A stretch of DNA of 64,000 bases from Halorubrum rutilum. Its GTDB lineage: Archaea; Halobacteriota; Halobacteria; Halobacteriales; Haloferacaceae. Positions 52,814-60,307 of the stretch are shown here, piece by piece. A program made the position numbers and the translations under genes. The stretch covers positions 1 to 64,000 of the forward strand of contig NZ_JANHDN010000002.1 in assembly GCF_024494565.1 (NCBI RefSeq), written 5' to 3'. Numbering within the stretch: the stretch's first letter is position 1; every line of letters begins with the position of its first letter. The notes below the pieces were generated by a model. It worked only from the letters and a program-made list of their open reading frames with translations, had not been told where the DNA came from and did not search any database.

Positions 52814-52843
52814 CATAAATATGTGGTTGTGAGGAGTTCACAC
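52814..52843 (-). promoter_or_regulatory. Array promoter with candidate operator
   Basis: Minus-strand TATA CATATTTATG (52814-52823). Immediately upstream lies GGTTGTGAG (52825-52833) with the inverted repeat TGTGA-n5-TCACA (52828-52842). Two more TGTGAAC words follow at 52868-52874 and 52878-52884. Confidence 0.55.
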
Positions 52844-52928
52844 GCGATGCCCGTTCCGATGCCCTCGTGTGAACCGGTGTGAACGCCGCATACGATCGAA
52901 CATCGTCGCGCCGACTCCCGGCGAGCGC

Positions 52929-53483
52929 TCAGTCGTCCGGCCTCGTCTCCGTGATGAGGACCTTCGTCACCCCCTCCTCGATGGCGAGGTCGAAGGGGAG
53001 GTTCGCCGCGCTCCGCTCGATGAACCGGGTCATGAACCACCGGATCTGGTCGGAGGGGAACACGACGTGATACCGGTCGTCGTCGCTCCGGCGCACGCTC
53101 AGGAACCCGCACAGCGAGAGCCATTCGAGCAGCTCGTCGAGCGACTCGAACTCGCCGTCGTACTCGTGGGCGTGGTACTCCGAGACCCGGTCCGCCTTCG
53201 CCAGGAACTCGGGGTCCGGCTCGTCGTCGCTGTCGGAGACGTAGTCGAGGAAGCAGTGGAGGAAGTCCACGTCGAGCAGCACGTGCTCGCCGCCGGAGAG
53301 CATCTTGTGGTAGTCGCCGAGCTTCGTCCCCGCGTCGGTGGTCGCCGCCTGGTAGTTCGCCGCGTAGAACGTCAGCGCGCGTCGGAACAGCTCGCTCTGT
53401 CCGTGTCCCGTCCGTTCCGTGAGATCGTCGAGCGCCCCCTTCGCGTCCTCGTCGAGTGAGACCGTCACGCGGTCGATCGCCAT
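52929..53483 (-). CDS. Ribbon-helix-helix regulator with C-terminal domain
   Basis: A 184-aa protein whose N-terminus (IDRVTVSLDEDAKGALDDLT) is a CopG/MetJ-type ribbon-helix-helix DNA-binding domain; the next 130 residues are an alpha/beta domain with no recognised effector site. It is divergently displaced, same strand, upstream of the array. Its promoter (TATA about 53506-53514) and that of livK share a CTCACAACC/GGTTGTGAG motif, so it may control itself and the array. Start MAIDRV fits leaderless spacing. Confidence 0.8.
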   Translation of the reverse strand: MAIDRVTVSLDEDAKGALDDLTERTGHGQSELFRRALTFYAANYQAATTDAGTKLGDYHKMLSGGEHVLLDVDFLHCFLDYVSDSDDEPDPEFLAKADRVSEYHAHEYDGEFESLDELLEWLSLCGFLSVRRSDDDRYHVVFPSDQIRWFMTRFIERSAANLPFDLAIEEGVTKVLITETRPDD

Positions 53484-53505
53484 ACGCCACTGCCGGCGTC
53501 CGGGA

Positions 53506-53532
53506 CGTGAATAGGCAACGGTTCTCACAACC
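53506..53532 (-). promoter_or_regulatory. Regulator promoter with palindromic operator
   Basis: TATA-like CCTATTCAC (minus, 53506-53514) preceded by GGTT-CTCAC-AACC (53520-53532). The CTCACAACC half matches the livK operator motif. Confidence 0.5.
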
Positions 53533-53645
53533 GGCCGTTGCGGGTGAATAATTCGGGACCGGCGCCCGGCTCCCTTCGGGACCGACTCTCGACAATCTTC
53601 AGGGCCAACCCTCGGCTGCCTCTAGGGCCAACTCCCGCGCCCCGG

Positions 53646-54362
53646 CTACCACGGGATCCGTTCCCTGTCTTTCCAGAGGTGGCCCGCCGGGCTCCCCGGG
53701 GCGAACCGCGAGAGCCAGACGGGCGTCTCGGCGCCCGTCGACGGCGACCGCGGCGCGCCCTCGCCGCCCATGTCCGTGCGGACCCACCCGGGCGAGACCG
53801 CGTTCGCGACGAGCCCCCGGTCGCCGTACTCGCCGTCGAGGTACGCGGTCAACCCCCCGACGCCGACCTTCGAGAGCCGGTAGGCGGGGTAGTCGCCGCC
53901 CATCCGCCCCTCGGTGAACTGCCCGAGCCCGGACGAGAGGGTCACGACGCGGCTCCCGGACCGTTCCAACAGCAGCGGCAGAGCGCGCCTGGTCACCATC
54001 ACCGGGCCGCGGAGGTTGACGGCCATCGTCCGGTCGAAGTCGGCGGGGTCCATCTCGTGGAGCGGTCCCGACCGAGGGAAGACGCCGGCGTTGTTCACGA
54101 GGACGTCGAGCGAGCCCGTCTCCCGGCGGATCCGGTCGATCGCCGCCCCGATCTCGTCGTCGTCGGTCACGTCCAGGCGGACCGCGCGCTGGTCGGCCGC
54201 GGTGACGTCGTCCGGGTCCCGCGCGCCGGCGTACACGGTCGCGCCGAGGTCGACGAGCTCCGCGGCGATCTCCGCGCCGATGCCGCGGGTCGCGCCCGTG
54301 ACCAGCGCGACGTCGTCCGTCAGGTCGTGCTTGAGGTCGACGTCCGAGGGTCCGTCCGCCAT
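53646..54362 (-). CDS. Short-chain dehydrogenase/reductase
   Basis: A 238-aa SDR: TGATRGIG (22-29), NNAG (90-93), S143/S144, Y161 and K165 (YRLSK). A48-R-D rather than an acidic residue at the strand-2 end favours NADP(H). It lies just upstream of the regulator on the same strand but 163 nt separates them. A role in the cyclic-amide locus is possible but not shown. Confidence 0.85.
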   Translation of the reverse strand: MADGPSDVDLKHDLTDDVALVTGATRGIGAEIAAELVDLGATVYAGARDPDDVTAADQRAVRLDVTDDDEIGAAIDRIRRETGSLDVLVNNAGVFPRSGPLHEMDPADFDRTMAVNLRGPVMVTRRALPLLLERSGSRVVTLSSGLGQFTEGRMGGDYPAYRLSKVGVGGLTAYLDGEYGDRGLVANAVSPGWVRTDMGGEGAPRSPSTGAETPVWLSRFAPGSPAGHLWKDRERIPW

Positions 54363-54426
54363 ACCGGGAGTTGGGCCGCGTTCGCAATAGACCCACGGTC
54401 CGACGGCGACGCCGACCCCGCGAGGC

Positions 54427-54789
54427 TCACTCCTCGGTGATCCCCGCGACCGTCACGTAGAGGCCGAACGTCGCGATCACCGTCCCGCCGAGCTGGGTGC
54501 CGGCGGTCGGGAGGAACCCGACGTCGGGGTACAGGAGGGGCGCGAACATGAACCAGCCGCCGAAGATCGTCGTCAGGACGGCCGGCGGGAGGCTCGGCGT
54601 CCCCGCGGCCCGCAGCAGCTGGAGGTTCCGCGCCGCGAACACCAGCCCGAGGACCGCGCTCGAACTGACGCTGCCGGTGAACGCGCTGGACGAGCCGAGC
54701 AGGGGCGGGAGGACCGCGACCGCGGCGCACGTGACGACGCAGACGGCGGCCGACGCCAGGATGAACCGAGAGGGTTGCTGATCGGTCAC
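54427..54789 (-). CDS. Four-helix small membrane protein, SPW-like
   Basis: A 120-aa protein with four hydrophobic segments (about 10-30, 35-57, 66-85, 95-117). GGWFMFAPLLYPDV is the kind of motif seen in SPW-repeat proteins. The GTG start at 54789 is set by the TATA/bidirectional AATTAATT at 54812-54819. No function assigned. Confidence 0.6.
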   Translation of the reverse strand: MTDQQPSRFILASAAVCVVTCAAVAVLPPLLGSSSAFTGSVSSSAVLGLVFAARNLQLLRAAGTPSLPPAVLTTIFGGWFMFAPLLYPDVGFLPTAGTQLGGTVIATFGLYVTVAGITEE

Positions 54790-54811
54790 GTGTTCACCTC
54801 GGGACCGCCTC

Positions 54812-54819
54812 AATTAATT
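54812..54819. promoter_or_regulatory. Palindromic bidirectional TATA
   Basis: AATTAATT sits 23-30 nt before the GTG of the leftward membrane protein and 25-32 nt before an ATG at 54844 in the rightward direction. Confidence 0.5.
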
Positions 54820-54843
54820 CCTCTGGCGGACGAAGCCCCGCCG

Positions 54844-54894
54844 ATGTCGTCGAACGAACGCGCGGCGGTCGGGGTCCCGGCGGTGAGCCGATGA
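54844..54894 (+). CDS. 16-codon upstream ORF overlapping the PfkB gene
   Basis: MSSNERAAVGVPAVSR then TGA, overlapping the next ATG as ATGA. The predicted transcript from AATTAATT would start at this ATG. It parallels the arrangement at psmA (10384-10425). Translation is unproven. Confidence 0.3.
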   Translation: MSSNERAAVGVPAVSR

Positions 54895-55841
54895 GCGACC
54901 GCTCGGACGGGACGCTCGTCGTCGGCGACGCGACGATCGACCTGTACCCGGTCGGCGGGGGTCCGACCGAGCCGGGGGGTCGCTTCGAGTGGCACGTGGG
55001 CGGGACCGCGACGAACGTCGCGCGGTGGCTCGCCGCGCTCGACGAGCGCGCCACGCTGGTGACGAACGTGGGGACCGACCGCGTCGGGGAGCTGGCCGCG
55101 CGGCGGCTCGACGCGGGGCCGGTGCGGACGGATCGCGTCGCGGCCGTCGACGCGGCGTCGCCCCTGACGCTGTACGTGCCGACGGCCGACGGCGACCGGT
55201 GGGACGCCTGGGTCGAGGGGAGCTGTTACGGGTTCACCCCGCCCGACGACCCGGCGTCGCTCGTCGGCGGCCACGAGCGGGTCCACCTGGAGGGCGTCAC
55301 GCTGCCGACCGCGGTCAACCGGGCCGACGTGCTGCGGCTCGCGCGGGCGGCCGCCGAGGGCGACGCGCTCGTCTCGTTCGACCTGAACGGACGCGAGAAC
55401 CAGTGGCGCGGGCCGGCGGCGTACCGGGCGGCGCTGCGCGAGGTCCTCCCGCACTGTGACCTGCTGTTCGCGGGGACAGACGACCTCGCCGTCGCGGGCG
55501 TCGAGGAGACCCCCGAGGGCCTCGCGGCGTGTCTCCCGGCGGGCGGCTCGGTGGTCGCGTTCCTCACGGACGGCGCGTCGGCGACGGTCGGGTTCCGCGT
55601 CGGCGACGGGGCGATCACGGAGCGGGTCGCGGTGACCCCCCCGAGCGTCGCGGTCGCGACGACCGCCGGCGCCGGCGACGCCTTCGCCGCCGCCGTCCTC
55701 GCCGCGCGCGGCGACGGCGTCACGGACCTGCGCGAGCTGGCGGCGATCGGGAACGCGGCGGGCGCCGCCGCGGCGACGACCGTCGGGTCGTTCGAGCCCG
55801 AGGCGGTGGAGGCGATGGCGACGCTGCTCGGCGACGGGTGA
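54891..55841 (+). CDS. PfkB family carbohydrate kinase
   Basis: A 316-aa ribokinase-fold kinase. N-terminal signature WHVGGTATNVARWLA and the C-terminal anion hole TTAGAGDAFAAAV with catalytic Asp. It phosphorylates a sugar or sugar acid; KDG, fructose and ribose kinases are all possible. It starts inside a 4-bp overlap with a 16-codon ORF. Monocistronic otherwise. Confidence 0.85.
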   Translation: MSDRSDGTLVVGDATIDLYPVGGGPTEPGGRFEWHVGGTATNVARWLAALDERATLVTNVGTDRVGELAARRLDAGPVRTDRVAAVDAASPLTLYVPTADGDRWDAWVEGSCYGFTPPDDPASLVGGHERVHLEGVTLPTAVNRADVLRLARAAAEGDALVSFDLNGRENQWRGPAAYRAALREVLPHCDLLFAGTDDLAVAGVEETPEGLAACLPAGGSVVAFLTDGASATVGFRVGDGAITERVAVTPPSVAVATTAGAGDAFAAAVLAARGDGVTDLRELAAIGNAAGAAAATTVGSFEPEAVEAMATLLGDG

Positions 55842-55958
55842 GCGGGAGCGGCCCGGGAACCGACCGGCGCCCGAAGCCGACGGCCGCGTCGCGGCGGTCG
55901 GACCGCCGGCGAGCCCGTTTGGCATCAGCCTTTTTGGAGTTCCTCACGAACGTTAGGT

Positions 55959-56243
55959 ATGGATGTCGAAACGGCGTTGAACGACGTCTGTGACCGTCAG
56001 TACCCCGTCGCCTTCGACACCGTCGTCGAGGAGTGCGACGAGGCAACCGTCGAGTTCGCGAACGGGGAGGCGATGCCGCTCTCGGAGATACTCGGCGTGG
56101 TCGACGACGAGCCCGAGGCGTTCCGGTCCGAGGCCGAGCTGGAGGAGTTCGTCACGTCGCTGCTCCCGGAGGACGCGGTCGGGCGGAAGGGGTACGACGA
56201 CCGCGGGAGCGCCGCCACCGAAGCGGACGAGACATCGTTCTGA
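55959..56243 (+). CDS. DUF5789-like small protein (94 aa)
   Basis: A 94-aa acidic protein: YPVAFDTVVEECDEATVEFANGE then PLSEILG and LEEFVTSLLPEDAVGRKGYDDRG, the pattern of a common haloarchaeal family (DUF5789). No membrane segment. Function unknown. T-rich CTTTTTGG at about 55929-55936 may be its TATA. Confidence 0.6.
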   Translation: MDVETALNDVCDRQYPVAFDTVVEECDEATVEFANGEAMPLSEILGVVDDEPEAFRSEAELEEFVTSLLPEDAVGRKGYDDRGSAATEADETSF

Positions 56244-56445
56244 ACGCCCCGACCGGCGGGCCGGGCACTCGGCCGCCGGACGTGCCGCTGCGCGGCGGAC
56301 GCGCCGTTGAGCGGCGCCACCCACCTCTCGCCCTCGTCGCGTCCCCCGCCCGTTCCGGTTCTTTTCGGCGTCGAAGGGGCGGAAAACCGATCGGTCGGTC
56401 GCCGACGTGTTTTTGTACGTTCGGTGAGGCGGATACGCTAACACG

Positions 56446-57120
56446 ATGCCACGCGAACAGTACCAGTCGAAGCTGGAGTCGATCCGCGACGACGTGCTCT
56501 ACATGAGCGAGGTCGTCGCGGAGCGGCTCCGGATGGGCCTCGACGCCCTGGAGACGCAGGACGGCGAGCTGGGCGAGGAGGTCATCGCCGGCGACGCCGA
56601 GATCAACGACCTCTACCTCGAACTGGAGGGGCAGTGCACCGACCTCATCGCGCTCCAGCAGCCGGTGGCGGGCGACCTCCGGTTCATCGCCGCCTCGTTC
56701 AAGATCATCACCGACCTCGAACGGATCGCGGACCTGGCGACGAACCTCGGCGAGTACGCGAAGCGGGCCGACCGCGAGGCGTTCCCCGACGTCGACGTCC
56801 AGCGCATCGGCGACGACACGCTGGCGATGCTCGACGAGGCGATGGCGGCGTACGCAGAGTCGGACCCAGAGCTGTGTTACGCCGTCGCCGAGGCCGACGA
56901 CGAGGTGGACGCCGCCTGCGAGGCCGCGAGCGACCTGGTCGTCCGCGACCTCATCGAGCGCGACGAGCTCCGCGAGGAGGCGGACGTGGAAGCGACGATG
57001 CGGAACGTCTCGCGGCTCCTCCTCACGATCCGGGACCTCGAACGCGTCGGCGACCACGCCGTCAACATCGCCGCCCGGTCGCTGTACATGATCGAGAACG
57101 ACGACGAGCTCCTGTACTGA
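56446..57120 (+). CDS. phoU: PhoU-like phosphate regulator
   Basis: A 224-aa double three-helix-bundle protein with the two PhoU metal motifs: DLRFIAASFKIITDLERIADLATN and a second LLTIRDLERVGDHAVNIAAR. In bacteria PhoU ties PstSCAB to the phosphate sensor kinase. No pst genes adjoin. The TATA-like GTTTTTGTAC about 30 nt upstream fits. Confidence 0.9.
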   Translation: MPREQYQSKLESIRDDVLYMSEVVAERLRMGLDALETQDGELGEEVIAGDAEINDLYLELEGQCTDLIALQQPVAGDLRFIAASFKIITDLERIADLATNLGEYAKRADREAFPDVDVQRIGDDTLAMLDEAMAAYAESDPELCYAVAEADDEVDAACEAASDLVVRDLIERDELREEADVEATMRNVSRLLLTIRDLERVGDHAVNIAARSLYMIENDDELLY

Positions 57121-57208
57121 CGGCGCCTTCCCCGCCTCGGTCGGTCGTCCCGCGCGCGCCGCCGACCGATCCCGACGCCTACAAACCCCTCCCCGCGGAC
57201 GACCTGTC

Positions 57209-57607
57209 ATGAGCACGTACACGGCCGAGATCGACGTCCGGTTCCGCGACATCGACGCGATGGGCCACGTCAACAACGCGGTCTACGCGACGTACCTCGA
57301 ACAGGCCCGGACCGAGTACTTCCGCGACGTCCTCGACGCCGACCTCTCGCGGGTGTCGACGGTGCTGGCGTCGCTCTCGCTCGACTTCCGCCGGCCGGTC
57401 GAGCTGACGGACGGGACCGTCGCGGTCGACGTCGACGTCGCCGAGCTCGGCCGTTCCAGCGTCGCGATGACCCACGAGCTGCGGGCCGGCGACGCGGTGG
57501 TGACCGAGGCCGAGGCGACGCTCGTCAGCCTCGACCCCGACACTGGCGAACCGGCGCCGATCCCGCCCGCGTTCCGCGAGCGGATGGCGTCGTACCACGG
57601 GCTGTAG
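57209..57607 (+). CDS. Acyl-CoA thioesterase, hotdog (4HBT/YbgC) fold
   Basis: A 132-aa hotdog-fold protein with DVRFRDIDAMGHVNNAVYATYLEQART, the HVNNAVY loop carrying the catalytic Asp-equivalent. Hydrolyses short or medium acyl-CoA. The region after it has a tandem repeat (57637-57730). Confidence 0.85.
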   Translation: MSTYTAEIDVRFRDIDAMGHVNNAVYATYLEQARTEYFRDVLDADLSRVSTVLASLSLDFRRPVELTDGTVAVDVDVAELGRSSVAMTHELRAGDAVVTEAEATLVSLDPDTGEPAPIPPAFRERMASYHGL

Positions 57608-57636
57608 GTCTCGGGCCGCGAGCGACCGCGCGGGCC

Positions 57637-57730
57637 GGGGTTCGCGTCCGACCGCACATCGGGGTCCGCGTCCGACCGCACACCCGGGGTCCGCGTCCGA
57701 CCGCACACCCGGGGTCCGCGTCCGACCGTC
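57637..57730. repeat. 24-25-bp tandem repeat, 3.8 copies
   Basis: GGGGT(T/C)CGCGTCCGACCG and CACA(T/C)C(C) units at 57637-57660, 57661-57685, 57686-57710, and a partial to 57730. Confidence 0.9.
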
Positions 57731-57773
57731 GCCGAGGCCGTACCTTCTTGCCGCCGCGCGCCGATCGGTCGGT

Positions 57774-58013
57774 ATGGCGATCCGACTCTACGCCCTCGAC
57801 GGCTGTCCGTGGTGCGAGAAGGTGTCCGACGCGCTCGACGAGGCCGGGATCGAGTACGAGACCGAGTGGGTGGACGCCCTCCACTCCGACCGCGACGCGG
57901 TGAAGCGGGTCAGCGGCCAGCGCGGCGTCCCCGTCCTGATCGACGAGGAGCGCGGCGTGACGATGGCCGAGAGCGCGAACATCCTGGAGTACGTCGACCG
58001 GACGCTCGCATGA
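57774..58013 (+). CDS. Glutaredoxin/GST-N-like thiol protein (79 aa)
   Basis: A 79-aa thioredoxin-fold protein with YALDGCPWCEKVSDALDEAG (C11-P-W-C14) and RGVPVLIDEE (cis-Pro), ending in AESANILEYVDRTLA, the GST-N-terminal-like C-terminus. A monothiol/dithiol oxidoreductase. Its stop overlaps the next ATG (ATGA). Confidence 0.85.
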   Translation: MAIRLYALDGCPWCEKVSDALDEAGIEYETEWVDALHSDRDAVKRVSGQRGVPVLIDEERGVTMAESANILEYVDRTLA

Positions 58014-58543
58014 CGATCTACACCGGCCGCGGCGACGAGGGCGACACCGACCTCCGGGACATGAGCCGGGTGTCGAAGTCCAGCCCGCGGATCGAGGCGT
58101 ACGGGACCGTCGACGAGGCGAACGCGCTGATCGGCACCGTGCGCCCGACGGGTCACGACGACCTCGACGAGCTGTTGGCGACGGTGCAGAACCACCTCCA
58201 CGTGGTGCAGGCCGACCTCGCGAACCCGGACCCGGACCCCGACGACCCGCGGGTCGAGCCCGAGCTCGTCGAGGCCCTCGAAGACCGGATCGACGCCTTC
58301 GACGAGGAGCTGGAGCCGCTGACCTCGTTCGTCCTCCCCGGCGGGGGCGAGTCGGGGGCGCGCCTCCACCACGCCCGGACCGTGACCCGCCGCGCCGAGC
58401 GCCGGGTCGTCGAGCTCGCGCGCTCCGAGCCGATCAACGAGACGGTCGTCTCCTACCTCAACCGCCTCTCCGACCTGCTGTTCACGCTCGGTCGCGTCGC
58501 GAACGCGCGCGACGGCGAGCCCGAGGAGTCGCCCACGTACTGA
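58010..58543 (+). CDS. Cob(I)alamin adenosyltransferase, PduO type
   Basis: A 177-aa ATP:cob(I)alamin adenosyltransferase: TGRGDEGDTDLRDMSRVSKS, RRAERRVVELA and NRLSDLLFTLGR. Makes adenosylcobalamin. It overlaps the preceding thiol protein gene by four bases; a reductive step by that protein is conceivable. Confidence 0.9.
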   Translation: MTIYTGRGDEGDTDLRDMSRVSKSSPRIEAYGTVDEANALIGTVRPTGHDDLDELLATVQNHLHVVQADLANPDPDPDDPRVEPELVEALEDRIDAFDEELEPLTSFVLPGGGESGARLHHARTVTRRAERRVVELARSEPINETVVSYLNRLSDLLFTLGRVANARDGEPEESPTY

Positions 58544-58684
58544 CGCTCTTGTAGCCCCCGCGTTACGCGTATCGCCGGTCCGTCGAGCGGCGAGCGGCCG
58601 CGTCGCGTCCCGAGCCCCGTCCGAGAATCCTGTCGCCTCTGCGCGGCCACAAAGGATATATCCGTCGCTACCCAAAGGACAGAT

Positions 58685-58957
58685 ATGAGCAAGCACTTCG
58701 AAGACGCACGGTACTACCTCGGTCGCGCGGCGGAGCACGCGAAGGCGGGCGTGAAAGAGGAGCTGGAGCCCGTCGAGGCCCGCGTGAAGGAGCTCGTGGG
58801 CGCCGAGGAGGAGGAGCCGGAGCCGTCGCGGCTGGACCGGATCCAGGCCGACCTGAAGGGGTTAGAGGAGCGCGCGGAGGGCGAGGCCCGCGAGGCGGTC
58901 GCCTCCGCCCGAGCGCGCCTGAAGGAGTACCGCGGCCACGACGCCGCCGAGGAGTAG
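58685..58957 (+). CDS. Helical DUF7553-like small protein (90 aa)
   Basis: A 90-aa highly charged helical protein (EDARYYLGRAAEHAKAGVKEEL; EPVEARVKELV) resembling an abundant haloarchaeal family (DUF7553). No cysteine or membrane segment. A TATA-like GGATATATCC about 25 nt upstream of the ATG supports it. Function unknown. Confidence 0.6.
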   Translation: MSKHFEDARYYLGRAAEHAKAGVKEELEPVEARVKELVGAEEEEPEPSRLDRIQADLKGLEERAEGEAREAVASARARLKEYRGHDAAEE

Positions 58958-58959
58958 GC

Positions 58960-59484
58960 TCAGTCCCCTCGGCTTCCTTCCGTCGCCGCCTCGGGAGCGA
59001 CGCGCTCGTCGGCCGGCACCACGGCGTACCCGATCCCCTCCCGCTCGAACAGCGCGCGGGTGCGCTCGACGCCCTCCTCGGCGTCGACGTCGGTCGCCCG
59101 GTAGTGGCGGATCGGGTGGCGGATCCACGAGGGCTCCCAGTGGGCGTACACGTCGGTCGTCGAGCGGTCCGGGCCGACGAACAGCGCGAGGTGGAGCTGG
59201 GAGTCGCTGCCGAGCGCCCCCTCCGGGTACCGCGCCCAGCTGGCGACCGACGTCTCGGGGGGCGTCGCGTAGTCGCGGAACTTCAGCGAGGAGACGAGGT
59301 TGCGGACGAACCCGAGCCGGTGGAGCCGCGCCTCGACGGCCGGGTACGGCTCGCGGAGCGTGAGCGCGTACTGGTCGCGGGGCGTCTCCCGCTCGGCGTA
59401 CAGCCCGACCGCGGACAGCGGGAGGTGGAGCAGGCTCGCCACGGCCTGCCGCACGCGTTCGAGGGGCCGAAGCTCGTGGGTCAT
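58960..59484 (-). CDS. Hypothetical protein (174 aa)
   Basis: A 174-aa soluble protein: LLHLPLSAVGLYAERETPRDQYALT, then VYAHWEPSWIRHPIRHYRATDVDAEEGV. No recognised motif; a conserved haloarchaeal family is likely. Its stop is 2 nt past the convergent gene's stop. TATA-like AAAGATACACC (minus, about 59508-59518) gives leaderless spacing. Confidence 0.6.
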   Translation of the reverse strand: MTHELRPLERVRQAVASLLHLPLSAVGLYAERETPRDQYALTLREPYPAVEARLHRLGFVRNLVSSLKFRDYATPPETSVASWARYPEGALGSDSQLHLALFVGPDRSTTDVYAHWEPSWIRHPIRHYRATDVDAEEGVERTRALFEREGIGYAVVPADERVAPEAATEGSRGD

Positions 59485-59638
59485 ACCCGGGTCACGGGGC
59501 GGCTCGGGGGTGTATCTTTCCCGGCGGTCGTCGCCGCGCACCGCGTCGCCGTGCACCGCGTCGCCGCGCGCCCCGTCGCTACGCGCCCCGAACGCCGCGG
59601 TCGAAACGCCTAGGGGCCCCGGCCGCGACGGCGACCGT

Positions 59639-60133
59639 ATGCAAGCCCGTGACCTGATGGAGACCGACGTGAAGACGGTCGCCGCCGACGACGACGTCGC
59701 CGACGTGTTCAGGAAGTTCGCCCGGTACGAGTTCAGCGGGTTCCCCGTCGTCGACGCGGACGACCGCGTGGTCGGCGTCGTCACCGAGTCGGACCTCGTC
59801 GACCTCTTCGAGCCCGACGACGAGACGCTGTGGATCCCGGTGGGGCTCCCGCCGTTCGTCGACACGCTCACCTATCAGGTGAAGCCGCCGTGGGCCGACC
59901 TCGACCTGGGCGTCGACATGGTCCGGAACGCCGACCGCCCGGTCTCGGACGTGATGAGCACCGGCGTGGCGACGGTGACCCCCGACGCCGCGGTCGACGA
60001 CGTGCTCGACCTGCTCGCCGGCGACGACCCCGACATCAACCGGGTTCCGGTCGTGGACGGGGACGGGCGGATCGTCGGGATCATCGCCCGGCAGGACGTC
60101 ATCCGGGCGTTCCGCGACGAGCGACTGGCGTAG
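59639..60133 (+). CDS. CBS-pair protein
   Basis: A 164-aa protein with two CBS motifs (MQARDLMETDVKTVAADDDV with FPVVDADDRVVGVVTESDLV; PVSDVMSTGVATVTPDAAV with VPVVDGDGRIVGIIARQDVI), likely binding an adenine nucleotide. It probably regulates another enzyme or transporter; the partner is not adjacent. The ATG at 59639 gives the usual N-terminus. Confidence 0.88.
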   Translation: MQARDLMETDVKTVAADDDVADVFRKFARYEFSGFPVVDADDRVVGVVTESDLVDLFEPDDETLWIPVGLPPFVDTLTYQVKPPWADLDLGVDMVRNADRPVSDVMSTGVATVTPDAAVDDVLDLLAGDDPDINRVPVVDGDGRIVGIIARQDVIRAFRDERLA

Positions 60134-60307
60134 CGACCGGCGGGGTCGCGAGCCGATCGCCGATCCGGTACCGCCCGGGGTCGCGAACGCGGAGCGACGC
60201 GACCGTGACGCCGCGACCGCACGCGGGCCGCCGACGCGCGCTAACGACCGTGAGATACGGATATATCCGGCGTCAGGATTAACAGGATCCGCTCGGTACC
60301 GTTTCCC

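Noticed and set aside
57637..57730. CRISPR-like array
   Set aside because: No unique spacers; simple tandem duplication.
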